This document shows positions 8,393 through 17,733 of a DNA stretch of 64,000 nt, piece after piece. A program made the position numbers and the translations under genes. Under the pieces are notes generated by a model that ran no database searches, was not told where the DNA came from, and saw only the letters and a list, made by a program, of their open reading frames with translations. The DNA comes from Aminipila butyrica (GTDB taxonomy: Bacteria > Bacillota > Clostridia > Peptostreptococcales > Anaerovoracaceae), in contig NZ_CP048649.1 of assembly GCF_010669305.1 (NCBI RefSeq), positions 2,914,001-2,978,000 on the forward strand, written 5' to 3'. Within the stretch, counting starts at the first letter, position 1. Every line of letters begins with the position of its first letter.

Positions 8393-8647
8393 ATGAAACG
8401 CAAAAAAGTTTTTGCCTATCTAATAGTTGGTCTACTTCTCTCTTCTGCAAACTGTATTTTAAATGAAAACAATATGGTCTACGCCTCTTCATTAGAGTTA
8501 AATACGCCCACTGAAAATAGTAAAATTATTTCTCTTCGCGCCGCTGAAACAGAATGGCGCTTTCGGACAGTAAACGGAAAAGGGCAAAAACGTTTATGGT
8601 CTATCACATACAACAAGTGGTTGACGGACTGGGAATGGGTAAAGTAA
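8393..8647 (+). CDS. secreted tryptophan-rich small peptide
   Basis: The 84-residue precursor has a basic N-terminus and hydrophobic core (residues 6-18), with a likely cleavage near YASS (residues 30-33). The polar spacer is followed by a compact end rich in Trp, Arg and Lys (EWRFRTVNGKG, KRLWSITYNKW, TDWEWVK). AAGGAGG lies 9 bases before the ATG and a strong terminator follows, so it is a real gene, last in the repressor-M56 operon. It could be the signal sensed by the M56 protein, an antimicrobial peptide or a substrate of the nearby C39-like peptidase. No family is assigned. Confidence 0.7.
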   Translation: MKRKKVFAYLIVGLLLSSANCILNENNMVYASSLELNTPTENSKIISLRAAETEWRFRTVNGKGQKRLWSITYNKWLTDWEWVK

Positions 8648-8660
8648 GCATTCATAAAAA

Positions 8661-8698
8661 AAATGGTTGTTGCATTTTAGTGCAACAGCCACTTTTTT
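8661..8698. terminator. bidirectional terminator
   Basis: GGTTGTTGCA (8665-8674) pairs with TGCAACAGCC (8681-8690). T runs follow on both strands, serving the convergent peptide gene and the M14 peptidase gene. Confidence 0.85.
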
Positions 8699-8730
8699 AC
8701 TACGTAAAATGATGCCTTAGATTAATTGCT

Positions 8731-11178
8731 CTACTTCCTGTCATACCCCAAGTAATACATCGCATTGGCCATCAAGCCATTTGTCGCATGATTGTAATAG
8801 CGGAAGGTAGGCACAATGCCGAACAACACGGCATCGTAATCCGGGTTTTCATCGTGCACCACGGCGTAAGCTCCAGCAATCTGCTGAGGCTGATTCCAGA
8901 ATCCGGCCTTGTACATATCTGCTCCCGTTCCATAGCTGGCACTTACGGCCATTCCGCCCTTATGCTGGTGGTTGATAGCCGCCACCCAAAGAGGCTTAAA
9001 GGCAAAGACAGTCTCGTCTTTACCATAGCCATAACCGATGGGGTCTTGACTTCTTACATCAACGGTGCAGATGCCGTTTTCCGCCGTCTGATACTCATCT
9101 CCTCCAATATGGCCCATGACTACGCCCAACTTGCTCGTTTCCTCACTCAACTGGGCTCCGGCATAACCGGCGCCAATGTAATCGTGGCTTCGGGCGAAGT
9201 CGATGAGACTGGCGATTCCCCTAGCATCCAGTGACCATGTAGTACCAGAAGCGTCGTAGCTATCCGTCCATAATCCTTGGCTTCCGGATAAGACCAAAGC
9301 TTCAAAACCGTTTTTCTCCAGATCATAACCCTGATTTACCGCTTGATAGGAAATAGCCGTCACATCAAAGCCTAACTCCTTCATCGCCATGTAGGTACCG
9401 CCATCTTCCTCTACCACAGCCGTCTTTTTCAGTAACACTGGCTGCAAGGTAGCTTTGGTGGCACCGATGCCGGACACCTGAATCAGATGCTGACCCACCA
9501 GCTCCTTCAACCGCTGATCTACCCCTTTCTGAACTGGAATAATAAAGGTCCCTGCGGGATAGATTCCCGCCATATCCTTAGACCGGTATACACGAAATCC
9601 CTCTTTTACCAAGGTATTGGCGGCAAGATAAGCCTGATCGTTCTCTACTGGCAGCGCATAATTGACTCCAGCTCCCTCGCTATAGCTTCCCACCGGCAGA
9701 TTTACATCTGCCACATTCTGGGTATCGGCTTGAAAGACAGCCTGTACGGCGGGTGCGTCAAAGCCGTTTAAGAGAGGAAACGAATAGGCCGAGATGTCGT
9801 ACATCTTGTTGGCCAGTTTGGTCACGTCTTCTCCTTCCCACAACATGGTATTAGCCAGCCCTCGAAGTCCTTGATTCATGGGCACAATAAAAGTTCCCGT
9901 CGGATAGTTCACGCCCCCCGCCGTAAAGGAAGCCGAAGCCTGCGTGACAGTAATGCCGTTGTTCAGCAAATGCTGAACCATCCGATAGGCTTCATAGACA
10001 TCTTTCTGCTGATCTTGGTTCACTGGAATTACATAGGCATAAGGGAAGTCCACATCTTTCTCCACATCTATGCCTTGGACCCCTCTTTTATAGATTTCAA
10101 ATTGATTTTTCATCAGTTGGGGCTTATTTGCCACCGCATATTCCAAAGCGCCATAACAGGCAGCAAAATCAGCATTGATGCTTTCCTGATCGGCAAACTT
10201 AATCTCCAGCGTATGACTCACGGTGCCAAAATACATAAAATATTGCGGAGTGAAAATCGGCGGATAATCATCCCATCCGTCTTCCCAGATTTCCGCAGGA
10301 ATATCCACATCCCAACCGGTGGTTTCAGTTATTGCTGTAGCCATGTATTTTGCGTGAGGCAGCAAACTGGCTGCTAACAGGTCGTATTCATAATTGGGAT
10401 TATGGGGAATGGTGCAAGGCTCTAGTAAGATATTATCCGACCCCATGAATCCGTGGAGATCTAACATTGTTGTGGGATACCAAGCGGTGGCCACGTTTTT
10501 GACTACTGCTTGTGTCTCTGGCTGGCTTTGGGTGATATAATCTCGGTTTAAGTCGATGCCCGCCCCATTCTCTCTGCCTCCAGAAGCTCTTCCGTCTGGA
10601 TTCTGAACTACATTAATCAGGACCACACAGTTTTTTAAAATCTGCTGAACCGACGTACTCTTGTCAGTGGTGAGCTTCTCGATCAGAGCTAACACGCCAT
10701 CAACTCCAGGTGTCTCATTGCCATGAATAGAGGCGTTGAAAAAGACTGGGATCTTGTAATCCCCGGTTTTACTGATGTAGTCTATGGCAGCCTGCGGCTG
10801 CTGAACTGCCTCTTTCATAAAATCCTGATATTTTTGCAGCCTTTTCATGCCTTCCTTATCGGTGAGTGTGACCAAATAGAGATCTCGTCCTTGATGACTC
10901 TGACCAATGATTTGATAGTCCATCGTGCCGCCACTCTTACTTTTCAACTCTGCCAGCTTGTCCCCAATTTGAGAATAAAGAATCTGATTCCTAGGCAGTG
11001 GTTTTTCATAGACAGCCCCTTCATTGGTAGTTATCACGGTGGCAGTAGCTGCTGATCCAAATCCCGCTGATTTTACCGATGCTGCCGTGCCATAACTGAG
11101 AATTGTACTGCTGACCAGAATCCCCAAGGCCAGCGCACCGGCCCACAGCCGGAATGATCTGCTTCTCTTCATAGACAT
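8731..11178 (-). CDS. secreted M14-family zinc carboxypeptidase
   Basis: The protein has 815 residues from the ATG at 11178, which AAGGAG precedes by 5 bases; a GTG at 11184 overlaps that site and is rejected. A signal peptide covers about residues 1-33. Zinc and catalytic residues of the M14 fold are present: HGNE (His152, Glu155), NPDGR and DLNRD (Arg212), DLHG (His242) and HTLEIKF (Glu325). The remaining 450 residues have no motif I know and may be a glutamine-amidotransferase-like or accessory domain seen in large bacterial M14 proteins. It probably trims peptides or peptidoglycan stems outside the cell. GC content rises here compared with the preceding island. Confidence 0.85.
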   Translation of the reverse strand: MSMKRSRSFRLWAGALALGILVSSTILSYGTAASVKSAGFGSAATATVITTNEGAVYEKPLPRNQILYSQIGDKLAELKSKSGGTMDYQIIGQSHQGRDLYLVTLTDKEGMKRLQKYQDFMKEAVQQPQAAIDYISKTGDYKIPVFFNASIHGNETPGVDGVLALIEKLTTDKSTSVQQILKNCVVLINVVQNPDGRASGGRENGAGIDLNRDYITQSQPETQAVVKNVATAWYPTTMLDLHGFMGSDNILLEPCTIPHNPNYEYDLLAASLLPHAKYMATAITETTGWDVDIPAEIWEDGWDDYPPIFTPQYFMYFGTVSHTLEIKFADQESINADFAACYGALEYAVANKPQLMKNQFEIYKRGVQGIDVEKDVDFPYAYVIPVNQDQQKDVYEAYRMVQHLLNNGITVTQASASFTAGGVNYPTGTFIVPMNQGLRGLANTMLWEGEDVTKLANKMYDISAYSFPLLNGFDAPAVQAVFQADTQNVADVNLPVGSYSEGAGVNYALPVENDQAYLAANTLVKEGFRVYRSKDMAGIYPAGTFIIPVQKGVDQRLKELVGQHLIQVSGIGATKATLQPVLLKKTAVVEEDGGTYMAMKELGFDVTAISYQAVNQGYDLEKNGFEALVLSGSQGLWTDSYDASGTTWSLDARGIASLIDFARSHDYIGAGYAGAQLSEETSKLGVVMGHIGGDEYQTAENGICTVDVRSQDPIGYGYGKDETVFAFKPLWVAAINHQHKGGMAVSASYGTGADMYKAGFWNQPQQIAGAYAVVHDENPDYDAVLFGIVPTFRYYNHATNGLMANAMYYLGYDRK

Positions 11179-11250
11179 CCACACTCCTTTTTTCCCTTAT
11201 TCTACCATACTACAAGCCTTTGTTGATGTTTTTCTAAGGATTTACATATC

Positions 11251-13071
11251 TTACTCTAAAACGGCGGTAACCACCGTCATATCATCCCGTTCTCGTATGC
11301 CATAGGCTTCCACTGCCCGGTTCATAATCAAGTCGGAAATAGTCTGTGGGTCGGAAGATTTGATAGCACGAATGACATCTTTTAGCCAATCCATCTCCAA
11401 ATCCTGCCGATTGGCATCGGATACCCCATCAGAGATCATAATAATCTGGTCTCCTGCCCGCAAACGCAGATTGATGAAATCCACATGCAGACCATCAACG
11501 ATGCCCATAGGCAATGCTGCCATCTTCACCACCGCCACTTTATCCCCTCGCTTGATGAAGGTTGCCGCCGCTCCAATTTTAAAGAGCCGCAATTTTCCTC
11601 CCATGCGGTCAATCAAGGCTAGGTCTACAGTAGAAAAAATTTCTTGCCCTTCTTGCTGGAGCAAAATGTTGTTGACGGTCTTTAATGCCAGCTTCACATC
11701 GAATCCAGAGCCGATTAAATCCATTAGCGTAGACACAGCCAACGTGCTCTCTGCTGAGGCGGCCTGCCCTTTACCCATGCCGTCGCTGATAAGGATGCCA
11801 AATTCCTCTCCTGAAATATCCTTATATTGAAAACTGTCCCCGGAGATTCCTGCTACCTGGCCGTAAGAAGCATGTCCTGCCCGAACTCGAAACTTAGGCT
11901 GCGGTTCAATCCAGGAAGTTCCTCGGTTCAAGGATTCAATTTCTCCTCTTAGGCTTTCCGTCACCTGAGCCATGCCCCGAAACTGATAGGCAATGATGGC
12001 CCGATTGCTCCTGGCGTTGCCGTACAGGTTGGCCAACCGATCGTAAGTTCGATAATGCTTGTCCAGAACCTTCACAATCTGCTGCTTATTCTCCAGATCC
12101 TCATGACCTTGGTCTTTGCTAATAGCTGAAAGTACTCCCTTGACTTCTAACAGATACCTTCGGGGAATCAACGCCAAAATAGCCGAAGCTGCCAGGGGCT
12201 CATAAGGAGGCAGGGATAGTTCCGGATAAGCCGTGATCATGCCTAACACCAAACAGGCGCCGCTAAAACAGATGGCACCCATGAAGCGGCTTTCCTGAGA
12301 AAATACCCCGGCGGTAAACCCCCCGGCCAGAAAGACCATCACCACCGAAGGGGAAAGTCCTGTACAGAGGACCAACGTTATAGCTGAGCCGGCCCCGGCG
12401 ATAAGTCCAGCCCCGATGCCTCCAGCATAACCGCCCAGCAGCGTGACAAACAAAGCCCCAATCAGCGGCAAAGATAGTTTAGTCGGATCCAAAGCCCACA
12501 GGCCTGTCCCGCTTAGCAGCAGAACCCCTACGGAGGCAGCAGCACCTACCGCCTTTTCCACTCCAAGCTCACTCCGCTGACCCACATGAATTTCTCGATG
12601 ACGAACCAGCTTTACAAAAGAGAAAAAACTATTAAATACGAAGATGAGCACGAAAATGAGCATGACTTCTGTCAGCAAAGTAAAAATGCTCAGCCGATAA
12701 GACATGTGCTGTAGTATGTAGTAGGCGCAGTTGCAAGTGACCGTTAAGATACCGGCGATAACGCCCCGTGCAGGTAATTCAATCCGTCGATTGCGGAAAA
12801 GTGCAAAGGCCGCTGCACATAGCACCATAGCCGTCATATCCCCATAAAACAAATAGTTACTTCCATAATAAGTAATGCTCCCTAAAACCATTGGCAGCAG
12901 CAAATATAAATTTAACCGATTACGGTACATGAGCACCGTCACCAGCGCTATTCCGCAGGGAAACATGCTGTTTAAAACGACAACCCTGCACACCAGAAAG
13001 GACATCACCGCTAGTCCAGAAATTTGCACCAACCCTGCGGCAACCTTTTCCCGTGATCTTACCATTTCCAT
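11251..13071 (-). CDS. SpoIIE-like membrane PP2C phosphatase
   Basis: The protein has 606 residues. The N-terminal half has about ten hydrophobic segments (residues 10-300) and the C-terminal half is a PP2C phosphatase. Metal-binding motifs are SGDSFQYKD, ILISDGMGKGQAA, MISDGVSD and RDDMTVV. B. subtilis SpoIIE, which dephosphorylates SpoIIAA to activate sigma F, has about 827 residues. This one is shorter, mainly in the central region that promotes FtsZ interaction. GGGGGTG stands before the ATG at 13071. It is the best evidence in the window that the organism sporulates, though a shortened paralogue with another role is possible. Confidence 0.85.
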   Translation of the reverse strand: MEMVRSREKVAAGLVQISGLAVMSFLVCRVVVLNSMFPCGIALVTVLMYRNRLNLYLLLPMVLGSITYYGSNYLFYGDMTAMVLCAAAFALFRNRRIELPARGVIAGILTVTCNCAYYILQHMSYRLSIFTLLTEVMLIFVLIFVFNSFFSFVKLVRHREIHVGQRSELGVEKAVGAAASVGVLLLSGTGLWALDPTKLSLPLIGALFVTLLGGYAGGIGAGLIAGAGSAITLVLCTGLSPSVVMVFLAGGFTAGVFSQESRFMGAICFSGACLVLGMITAYPELSLPPYEPLAASAILALIPRRYLLEVKGVLSAISKDQGHEDLENKQQIVKVLDKHYRTYDRLANLYGNARSNRAIIAYQFRGMAQVTESLRGEIESLNRGTSWIEPQPKFRVRAGHASYGQVAGISGDSFQYKDISGEEFGILISDGMGKGQAASAESTLAVSTLMDLIGSGFDVKLALKTVNNILLQQEGQEIFSTVDLALIDRMGGKLRLFKIGAAATFIKRGDKVAVVKMAALPMGIVDGLHVDFINLRLRAGDQIIMISDGVSDANRQDLEMDWLKDVIRAIKSSDPQTISDLIMNRAVEAYGIRERDDMTVVTAVLE

Positions 13072-13238
13072 TACGACACCCCCGATATTTTTCCATCATT
13101 TGTCCAATATTCCCGTATTGTTCCATTATAGCCAGAGGGGGTTGGTAAAATTTGTCCGAACCTGTAGTGGATGCCCGGAAATGTTCTATTTTTTCTGCGG
13201 GTTTTCTTCCCGCTCCTCGGAATTTCTCCCCGCTGCGC

Positions 13239-13284
13239 AAAAAAAGACTTGTTTCCAAGTCTTTTTTCTCGAAACAAGTCTTTG
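13239..13284 (-). terminator. terminator with two alternative stems
   Basis: On the minus strand AAAGACTTG occurs twice ahead of one shared 3' arm (GAAACAAGTCTTTTTTT). Either a 12-13 bp long-loop hairpin or a 12-bp tight hairpin can form, both ending in the same T run. It lies after the SLH protein gene and before spoIIE. Confidence 0.7.
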
Positions 13285-13330
13285 TCTGACAGGCCATTTA
13301 TACGTTATGTGACATATTTTCCTGCTCCAC

Positions 13331-15385
13331 CTATTCTGACTGATTAAGGGTGTTTAAAAGCAGGGCGGCGGTTTCGGCATGGGTCAGCACCGCACTTCCG
13401 TTAAAGCGGCCCTTCGTGTCCCCCTTCATGATGCCCAGCGCATAAGCGGCCGAAGCATACCCCAAGTATTCCTGGGCAACCTTGTCTGTGTACATGTTCT
13501 TAAACACAGCAGACTGCTTTGCCAGCTTGTCGATGCCGAGATAACGGGCGACAAACTTAGCGGCCTCTTGTCTGGTAATATTAGCTTTAGCATTGATCTC
13601 CGCCTTGGTGATAATCTTCCGATCTAAAAGCATCTTGTAAAAATCTTCATCATCGGCATAGTAGCTCTGTTCCGGGGAATAGAGATAGCGGAAAAATTCA
13701 ACCTGAGTAGTGGCTGCTTTTGGTGCGAAGGTATCACCCTCCAGGTAATATCCATTATTCTTCAACTGTAAAATGATACTTTCAGCCCAATTTCCAGCAA
13801 TGTCGGTGTAGGTTTTGTCCTGAACAGAATCTTTGTAGGCTTCTCCCCTATAATCTAGCCGAGTGCCTTTGAACGCGTCCAGGATAAAATTGCCTTCTTT
13901 CTGGAAGTCGTAAACCAAAACAACCTTGCCCTCGGCATCTTTCTTGTAAACTAAATTGAAGTCCCCAAGCTGATCAGCCACTTCCAGGGCCTTCTTCTGT
14001 TGAATGGCTCCTTCTAGTGCCGGGAATTCAGCCTTATCATACCAAGTCATGGAATAGGAAAGAAGCTTGCCGGTAGCCTTATCCACAGAAATGGAAATCT
14101 GATTGGAATCAAAATTCACCGCTCCTACTTGTCTGGTATAGGTAAAGGTATAAGAACCGTAACGACTATCCATCGTGTTTTCGTTAGTCCAAGTTACTTG
14201 GCTCTGCTTGTCGGCAGCTACCTTGTTCAAGTAGCCTTCAGCAATCCCCTTAGCCTTTTCTAGTCCGACGTCATTTTTAGATTCACTGTCAGAGCTGGAA
14301 CTGAAACTAATTAGGGTTCCCGTCTTTCCATCTAAGATAACAAAATCTTTCTCATAATTTAAATACCACAGGTATTCTTGATTTGGGCCCCAATCCTGCC
14401 GCAGGCTGGTGGACTGGAGTTTCTGACTGCCAATGGTGCCGACCAAAGCTCTGGCGGTGCGGTCTGCCTGAGTTTTATCCAGCAGGTTTTGAGTCCGTTG
14501 AATCTCTTTGAGCTCCTCTTCCGTATACTTAATCTGATCGGCAGCACCATCCGCCTTCATGGATTCTGCCCCGGCATTTTTCGTGCCATAGCGGTATAAG
14601 GTATAGTTTTGGTACAGTTTGATGACCTTGCCGCTATTGGCATCGATAGCCCGATTCGTGTTATCCGTCTCATAGGCTGCGAAAACTTTTAACTTCTTTT
14701 TCGTATAGTCGTAGTTGGACAGGTATTTTAATTTTGGCCCGAGTTCTGTCAGGTAGATTTGCTCTGCCTGGCTCTTATCCAGTGCCGGATCTTTGGACGG
14801 GTAGTCTGCGACAGCTAAATCTTTAGCCTCTGCGTTAAGATTATAGCTGCTCAGCGTGCCGGTATACTTATTGATACCGATGTTGGTATAGATAAAGTCG
14901 CAAGGCAGACCGTTGACATACATTCGGTACATAAAGTTATAGTCTCTGGAATAGGTGTCAGCGGAACTGTCCTCCAGCTTGAAGGTACCTGCTGCACTGG
15001 GCAGAAGTTTAGGCAAATAGCCATCTGCTACCTTCTGAGCCTGTTCCTTGGTCACTTTTGCCAGACCGTTAGACTGAAACTCCGGTACAAAGTAATATAA
15101 GGCCGTAATCACACCCTGGTCGGTAACCGTAGCTGATGCACTAGAGCTGTCCTCCTTGTCAGACCAGCTCAGCTGTATGCTGCTTCCTTCTTCGGCATCT
15201 TCATCGTAATAATAACTAAACTCACTCATGGTATCTGGTATCTCCACCACCGTTTTCACCGCTGCAATGGCATTTTTCAGCTGAGTGCTGTCACTGGTCC
15301 CGGCATACGCCGGTGTAGCAGTGGATATGGATACCGCTGATGCCAGCAGTGTAAATGCCATCACGGCACATAATAATTTTTTCAT
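13331..15385 (-). CDS. YcdB/YcdC-repeat surface protein with SLH domains
   Basis: The protein has 684 residues from the ATG at 15385, chosen because AGGAGGG lies 4 bases upstream and the signal peptide begins there (MKKLLCAVM, cleavage near AYA). Residues about 30-520 hold two YcdB/PepSY-like repeats (QAQKVADGYL, KAKGIAEGYL, ISVDKATGKLLSY). The C-terminal 160 residues contain S-layer homology motifs (YTDIAGNWAESIILQL, ITRQEAAKFVARYL, YASAAYALGIMKGDTKGRF). SLH domains bind pyruvylated secondary wall polymers, so it should be a wall-anchored protein. A terminator follows. Confidence 0.85.
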   Translation of the reverse strand: MKKLLCAVMAFTLLASAVSISTATPAYAGTSDSTQLKNAIAAVKTVVEIPDTMSEFSYYYDEDAEEGSSIQLSWSDKEDSSSASATVTDQGVITALYYFVPEFQSNGLAKVTKEQAQKVADGYLPKLLPSAAGTFKLEDSSADTYSRDYNFMYRMYVNGLPCDFIYTNIGINKYTGTLSSYNLNAEAKDLAVADYPSKDPALDKSQAEQIYLTELGPKLKYLSNYDYTKKKLKVFAAYETDNTNRAIDANSGKVIKLYQNYTLYRYGTKNAGAESMKADGAADQIKYTEEELKEIQRTQNLLDKTQADRTARALVGTIGSQKLQSTSLRQDWGPNQEYLWYLNYEKDFVILDGKTGTLISFSSSSDSESKNDVGLEKAKGIAEGYLNKVAADKQSQVTWTNENTMDSRYGSYTFTYTRQVGAVNFDSNQISISVDKATGKLLSYSMTWYDKAEFPALEGAIQQKKALEVADQLGDFNLVYKKDAEGKVVLVYDFQKEGNFILDAFKGTRLDYRGEAYKDSVQDKTYTDIAGNWAESIILQLKNNGYYLEGDTFAPKAATTQVEFFRYLYSPEQSYYADDEDFYKMLLDRKIITKAEINAKANITRQEAAKFVARYLGIDKLAKQSAVFKNMYTDKVAQEYLGYASAAYALGIMKGDTKGRFNGSAVLTHAETAALLLNTLNQSE

Positions 15386-15492
15386 GATTCCCTCCTGTGT
15401 TCCCTCCTGCAAAATTATTGTTCTACCATTATGACAGCAGTGGTTTCAATTTTGTTCCATATTTTAGTTACATTTCTCTAACTATTTTTTAT

Positions 15493-16323
15493 TTATTTTA
15501 TATTAAAGAAGCGCTTGGCGTTTTCACAGGTAATCCGTGCAACTTCTTCATAAGATATCTCCTTGATTTCAGCCACTTTTCTAGCCGTATATTCCACGTA
15601 AGGAGTCATGTTCCTCTTGCCTCGAAAAGGCTCCGGAGTCAAGTAGGGCGCATCTGTTTCGACCAAAAGAAACGTCAGAGGTACAGCCTTCACTACTTCT
15701 ACAGCCTTGCGGGCATTCTTATAGGTGATTGGCCCAGCTATAGACAGCGTAGCTCCCAGCTTTACATACTGCTGACCTAGTTCCTTACTGCCGGAATAGC
15801 AGTGGAGCAATACTCGGGCATCAGGCAGCAGCTGGCCTTCTGGTCCGGGCCTTCTAGGAAACCAGCTCATACGCTCCTGGGAAAAAGCCCCCTCTTCTTT
15901 GAGGATATTCATCACCAGCTCATCTGCTTCCCGAGAATGAATAATAATAGGCAGCTTTAACTCATTAGCCAACCGGATTTGCTGGCGGAACCATTCCACC
16001 TGAATATCTCGCTCAGAAAAATCATAATGAAAGTCCAAGCCGATTTCGCCTATAGCCATAACCTTCTCTTTTTTTGTCAAACCTTTGATAAGAGCCAACT
16101 GAGCTGCATCCATGTGCTTGGTATCGTGAGGGTGGCAGCCTACTGCTGCATAGCACCAGGGATAACGTTCTGCATGGCTGGCTGCTAAAGCTGAACTGGC
16201 CAAGTCAAAGCCCACGTCCATAACATAATCGACTTCAGAGGCCTCAATTTTTTCCGCCAACTCTCTTCTGTCCTCTTCGCTAAGATCCTCGTTGTTCAAA
16301 TGTGTATGTGAATCAAATAACAT
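15493..16323 (-). CDS. tatD: TatD-family metal-dependent DNase
   Basis: The protein has 276 residues from the ATG at 16323; the longer frame to 16362 lacks a better ribosome site. TIM-barrel metal ligands of the family are all present: DSHTHLN (His6, His8), GEIGLDF (Glu93), IIIHSREAD (His129), LLHCYSG (His174) and VETDAPYL (Asp224). TatD proteins are 3'-5' exonucleases or endonucleases for DNA. An insertion of about 20 residues (around 148-168, RRPGPEG) before the fifth ligand is longer than in typical TatD. The neighbours do not form an obvious operon with it. Confidence 0.92.
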   Translation of the reverse strand: MLFDSHTHLNNEDLSEEDRRELAEKIEASEVDYVMDVGFDLASSALAASHAERYPWCYAAVGCHPHDTKHMDAAQLALIKGLTKKEKVMAIGEIGLDFHYDFSERDIQVEWFRQQIRLANELKLPIIIHSREADELVMNILKEEGAFSQERMSWFPRRPGPEGQLLPDARVLLHCYSGSKELGQQYVKLGATLSIAGPITYKNARKAVEVVKAVPLTFLLVETDAPYLTPEPFRGKRNMTPYVEYTARKVAEIKEISYEEVARITCENAKRFFNIK

Positions 16324-16425
16324 CTCTTTCTGTTCCTTTCTGAGGCTCCCCTGATGGGACACCTTTCTTCCAATCTTATCACATTTCTCCCCTTCTGTCC
16401 TCCCTCTTTTCCCCTTATCATCCCA

Positions 16426-17490
16426 CTAATACCGCCCCTGAGCCGCGGGCTTTCTAAAAATCAACCACCGTTGTACAACGCAGCTGAACAGAAACAGTGT
16501 CAGCTCCACCACCACTTTAGCCTCTAACTGGTTGGGAATCCATGTGGCCACCAGATAAGACAGCAAGAGGGTGTTACAGATGAGAATTACCACCGCCAGG
16601 GCTGCATATTGAGCGGCTGTTTTGACTACCTGACCTTGATCTTTAAAGACAAACTTTCGGTTGATGGAATAATTTACCCCAGCACTGATCACCCGAGCAA
16701 GAATATTGCTTATGCTCACGCTTAAATGAACGGGCATCCCCTTAGTAATGACCAGCAGCAGCGCATACAACACATAGTCCACCAGAAATCCAATACCGGA
16801 GGAAAAACTGAACTTGAAAATTTCACGGTATATCTGATAAGAGTCTCGAAGCGGATGGAAGTGGCTGCCCACATTGTCATCTAAGTAAATAGTCTCTATC
16901 GGTTCTTCCCAAATTGTTCGCTCCGCCCGGCTCCAATAGAGCAGCATGTTCATCTCATACTCATATCGGCTGCCTTCGATGTTCAGCAGAACAGGCAAGT
17001 CCTTGCTGTCGAAGGCGCGAAGGCCTGTCTGCGTATCTCCTACTCTCCTTTTTAGTGACAGGGCGACCACCTGTGCCGTCAACGAATTACCGATGCGACT
17101 CTTTAGCGGAACTTTTCCTGCAAACCTTCGGCTACCCAGAGTTAACGCCCCCGGATGATTCCGCTGGGCCTCTGCCACTGCTGTAATATCCTCCAGCTGA
17201 TGCTGCCCATCGGCGTCGGCAGTCACCACGACAGCTTCTCGCGCCATGGCTTGAATGGCTTTAAAAGCTGTTTTCAATGCACAGCCTTTGCCTTGGTTGC
17301 TCTCGTGCCGAATAACGATCGCATATTTCTCTGCTTCTGCAAACAGCCGCTGGTAATCCGGCCCGCTGCCGTCATCCACCACCAAGGTTGTAAACTCTCC
17401 CCGAGCTGAGACTTGTTTTAGCAGCTCAACCATCCGTTCATCTGGCTCATATGCAGGAATTACTAAAAATATTGTTTCTTTCCCTTGCAC
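16426..17490 (-). CDS. GT2 glycosyltransferase fused to a GtrA membrane domain
   Basis: The protein has 354 residues from a GTG at 17490, which places IFLVIPAYEP near the N-terminus as usual. A TTG at 17544 with GGGAG upstream is the alternative. Residues 1-210 form a family 2 glycosyltransferase (VIPAYEPDE, VVDDGSG, TADADGQHQ). Residues about 225-345 are a GtrA-like domain with four membrane helices (FLVDYVLYALLLV, SYLVATW, LFLFSCVVQRW). Such fusions resemble dolichol- or undecaprenyl-phosphate sugar synthases whose GtrA part helps translocate the lipid-linked sugar for wall glycan decoration. Confidence 0.88.
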   Translation of the reverse strand: MQGKETIFLVIPAYEPDERMVELLKQVSARGEFTTLVVDDGSGPDYQRLFAEAEKYAIVIRHESNQGKGCALKTAFKAIQAMAREAVVVTADADGQHQLEDITAVAEAQRNHPGALTLGSRRFAGKVPLKSRIGNSLTAQVVALSLKRRVGDTQTGLRAFDSKDLPVLLNIEGSRYEYEMNMLLYWSRAERTIWEEPIETIYLDDNVGSHFHPLRDSYQIYREIFKFSFSSGIGFLVDYVLYALLLVITKGMPVHLSVSISNILARVISAGVNYSINRKFVFKDQGQVVKTAAQYAALAVVILICNTLLLSYLVATWIPNQLEAKVVVELTLFLFSCVVQRWLIFRKPAAQGRY

Positions 17491-17733
17491 CTCTTCACCC
17501 CCATTGTTTCTTTCTTCTCTCTTTCGTAAACTGGAAAATATCAAGGAAAGTCTCCCATTTTAATTTAAACCTTAAAAGTGAAGAATTTATTACATAATTA
17601 TGACAATAGTATAACATTTTTTTTACTTTATTATTATTGATATCTGTCACTAATGCGTATAAAATGAATACGCTAAACCGCTACCCTTCCATATAAAACG
17701 CCTGAACCCCACGGAGGCAGAAAAGAGGATGTT

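Noticed and set aside
9871..10377. 168-codon plus-strand frame opposite the M14 peptidase gene
   Set aside because: Antisense to a conserved gene with intact catalytic motifs; no ribosome site or family signature.
12920..13297. 125-codon minus-strand frame across the spoIIE start and terminator
   Set aside because: It runs through the terminator hairpin and overlaps spoIIE in another frame, with no ribosome site or recognisable protein character.
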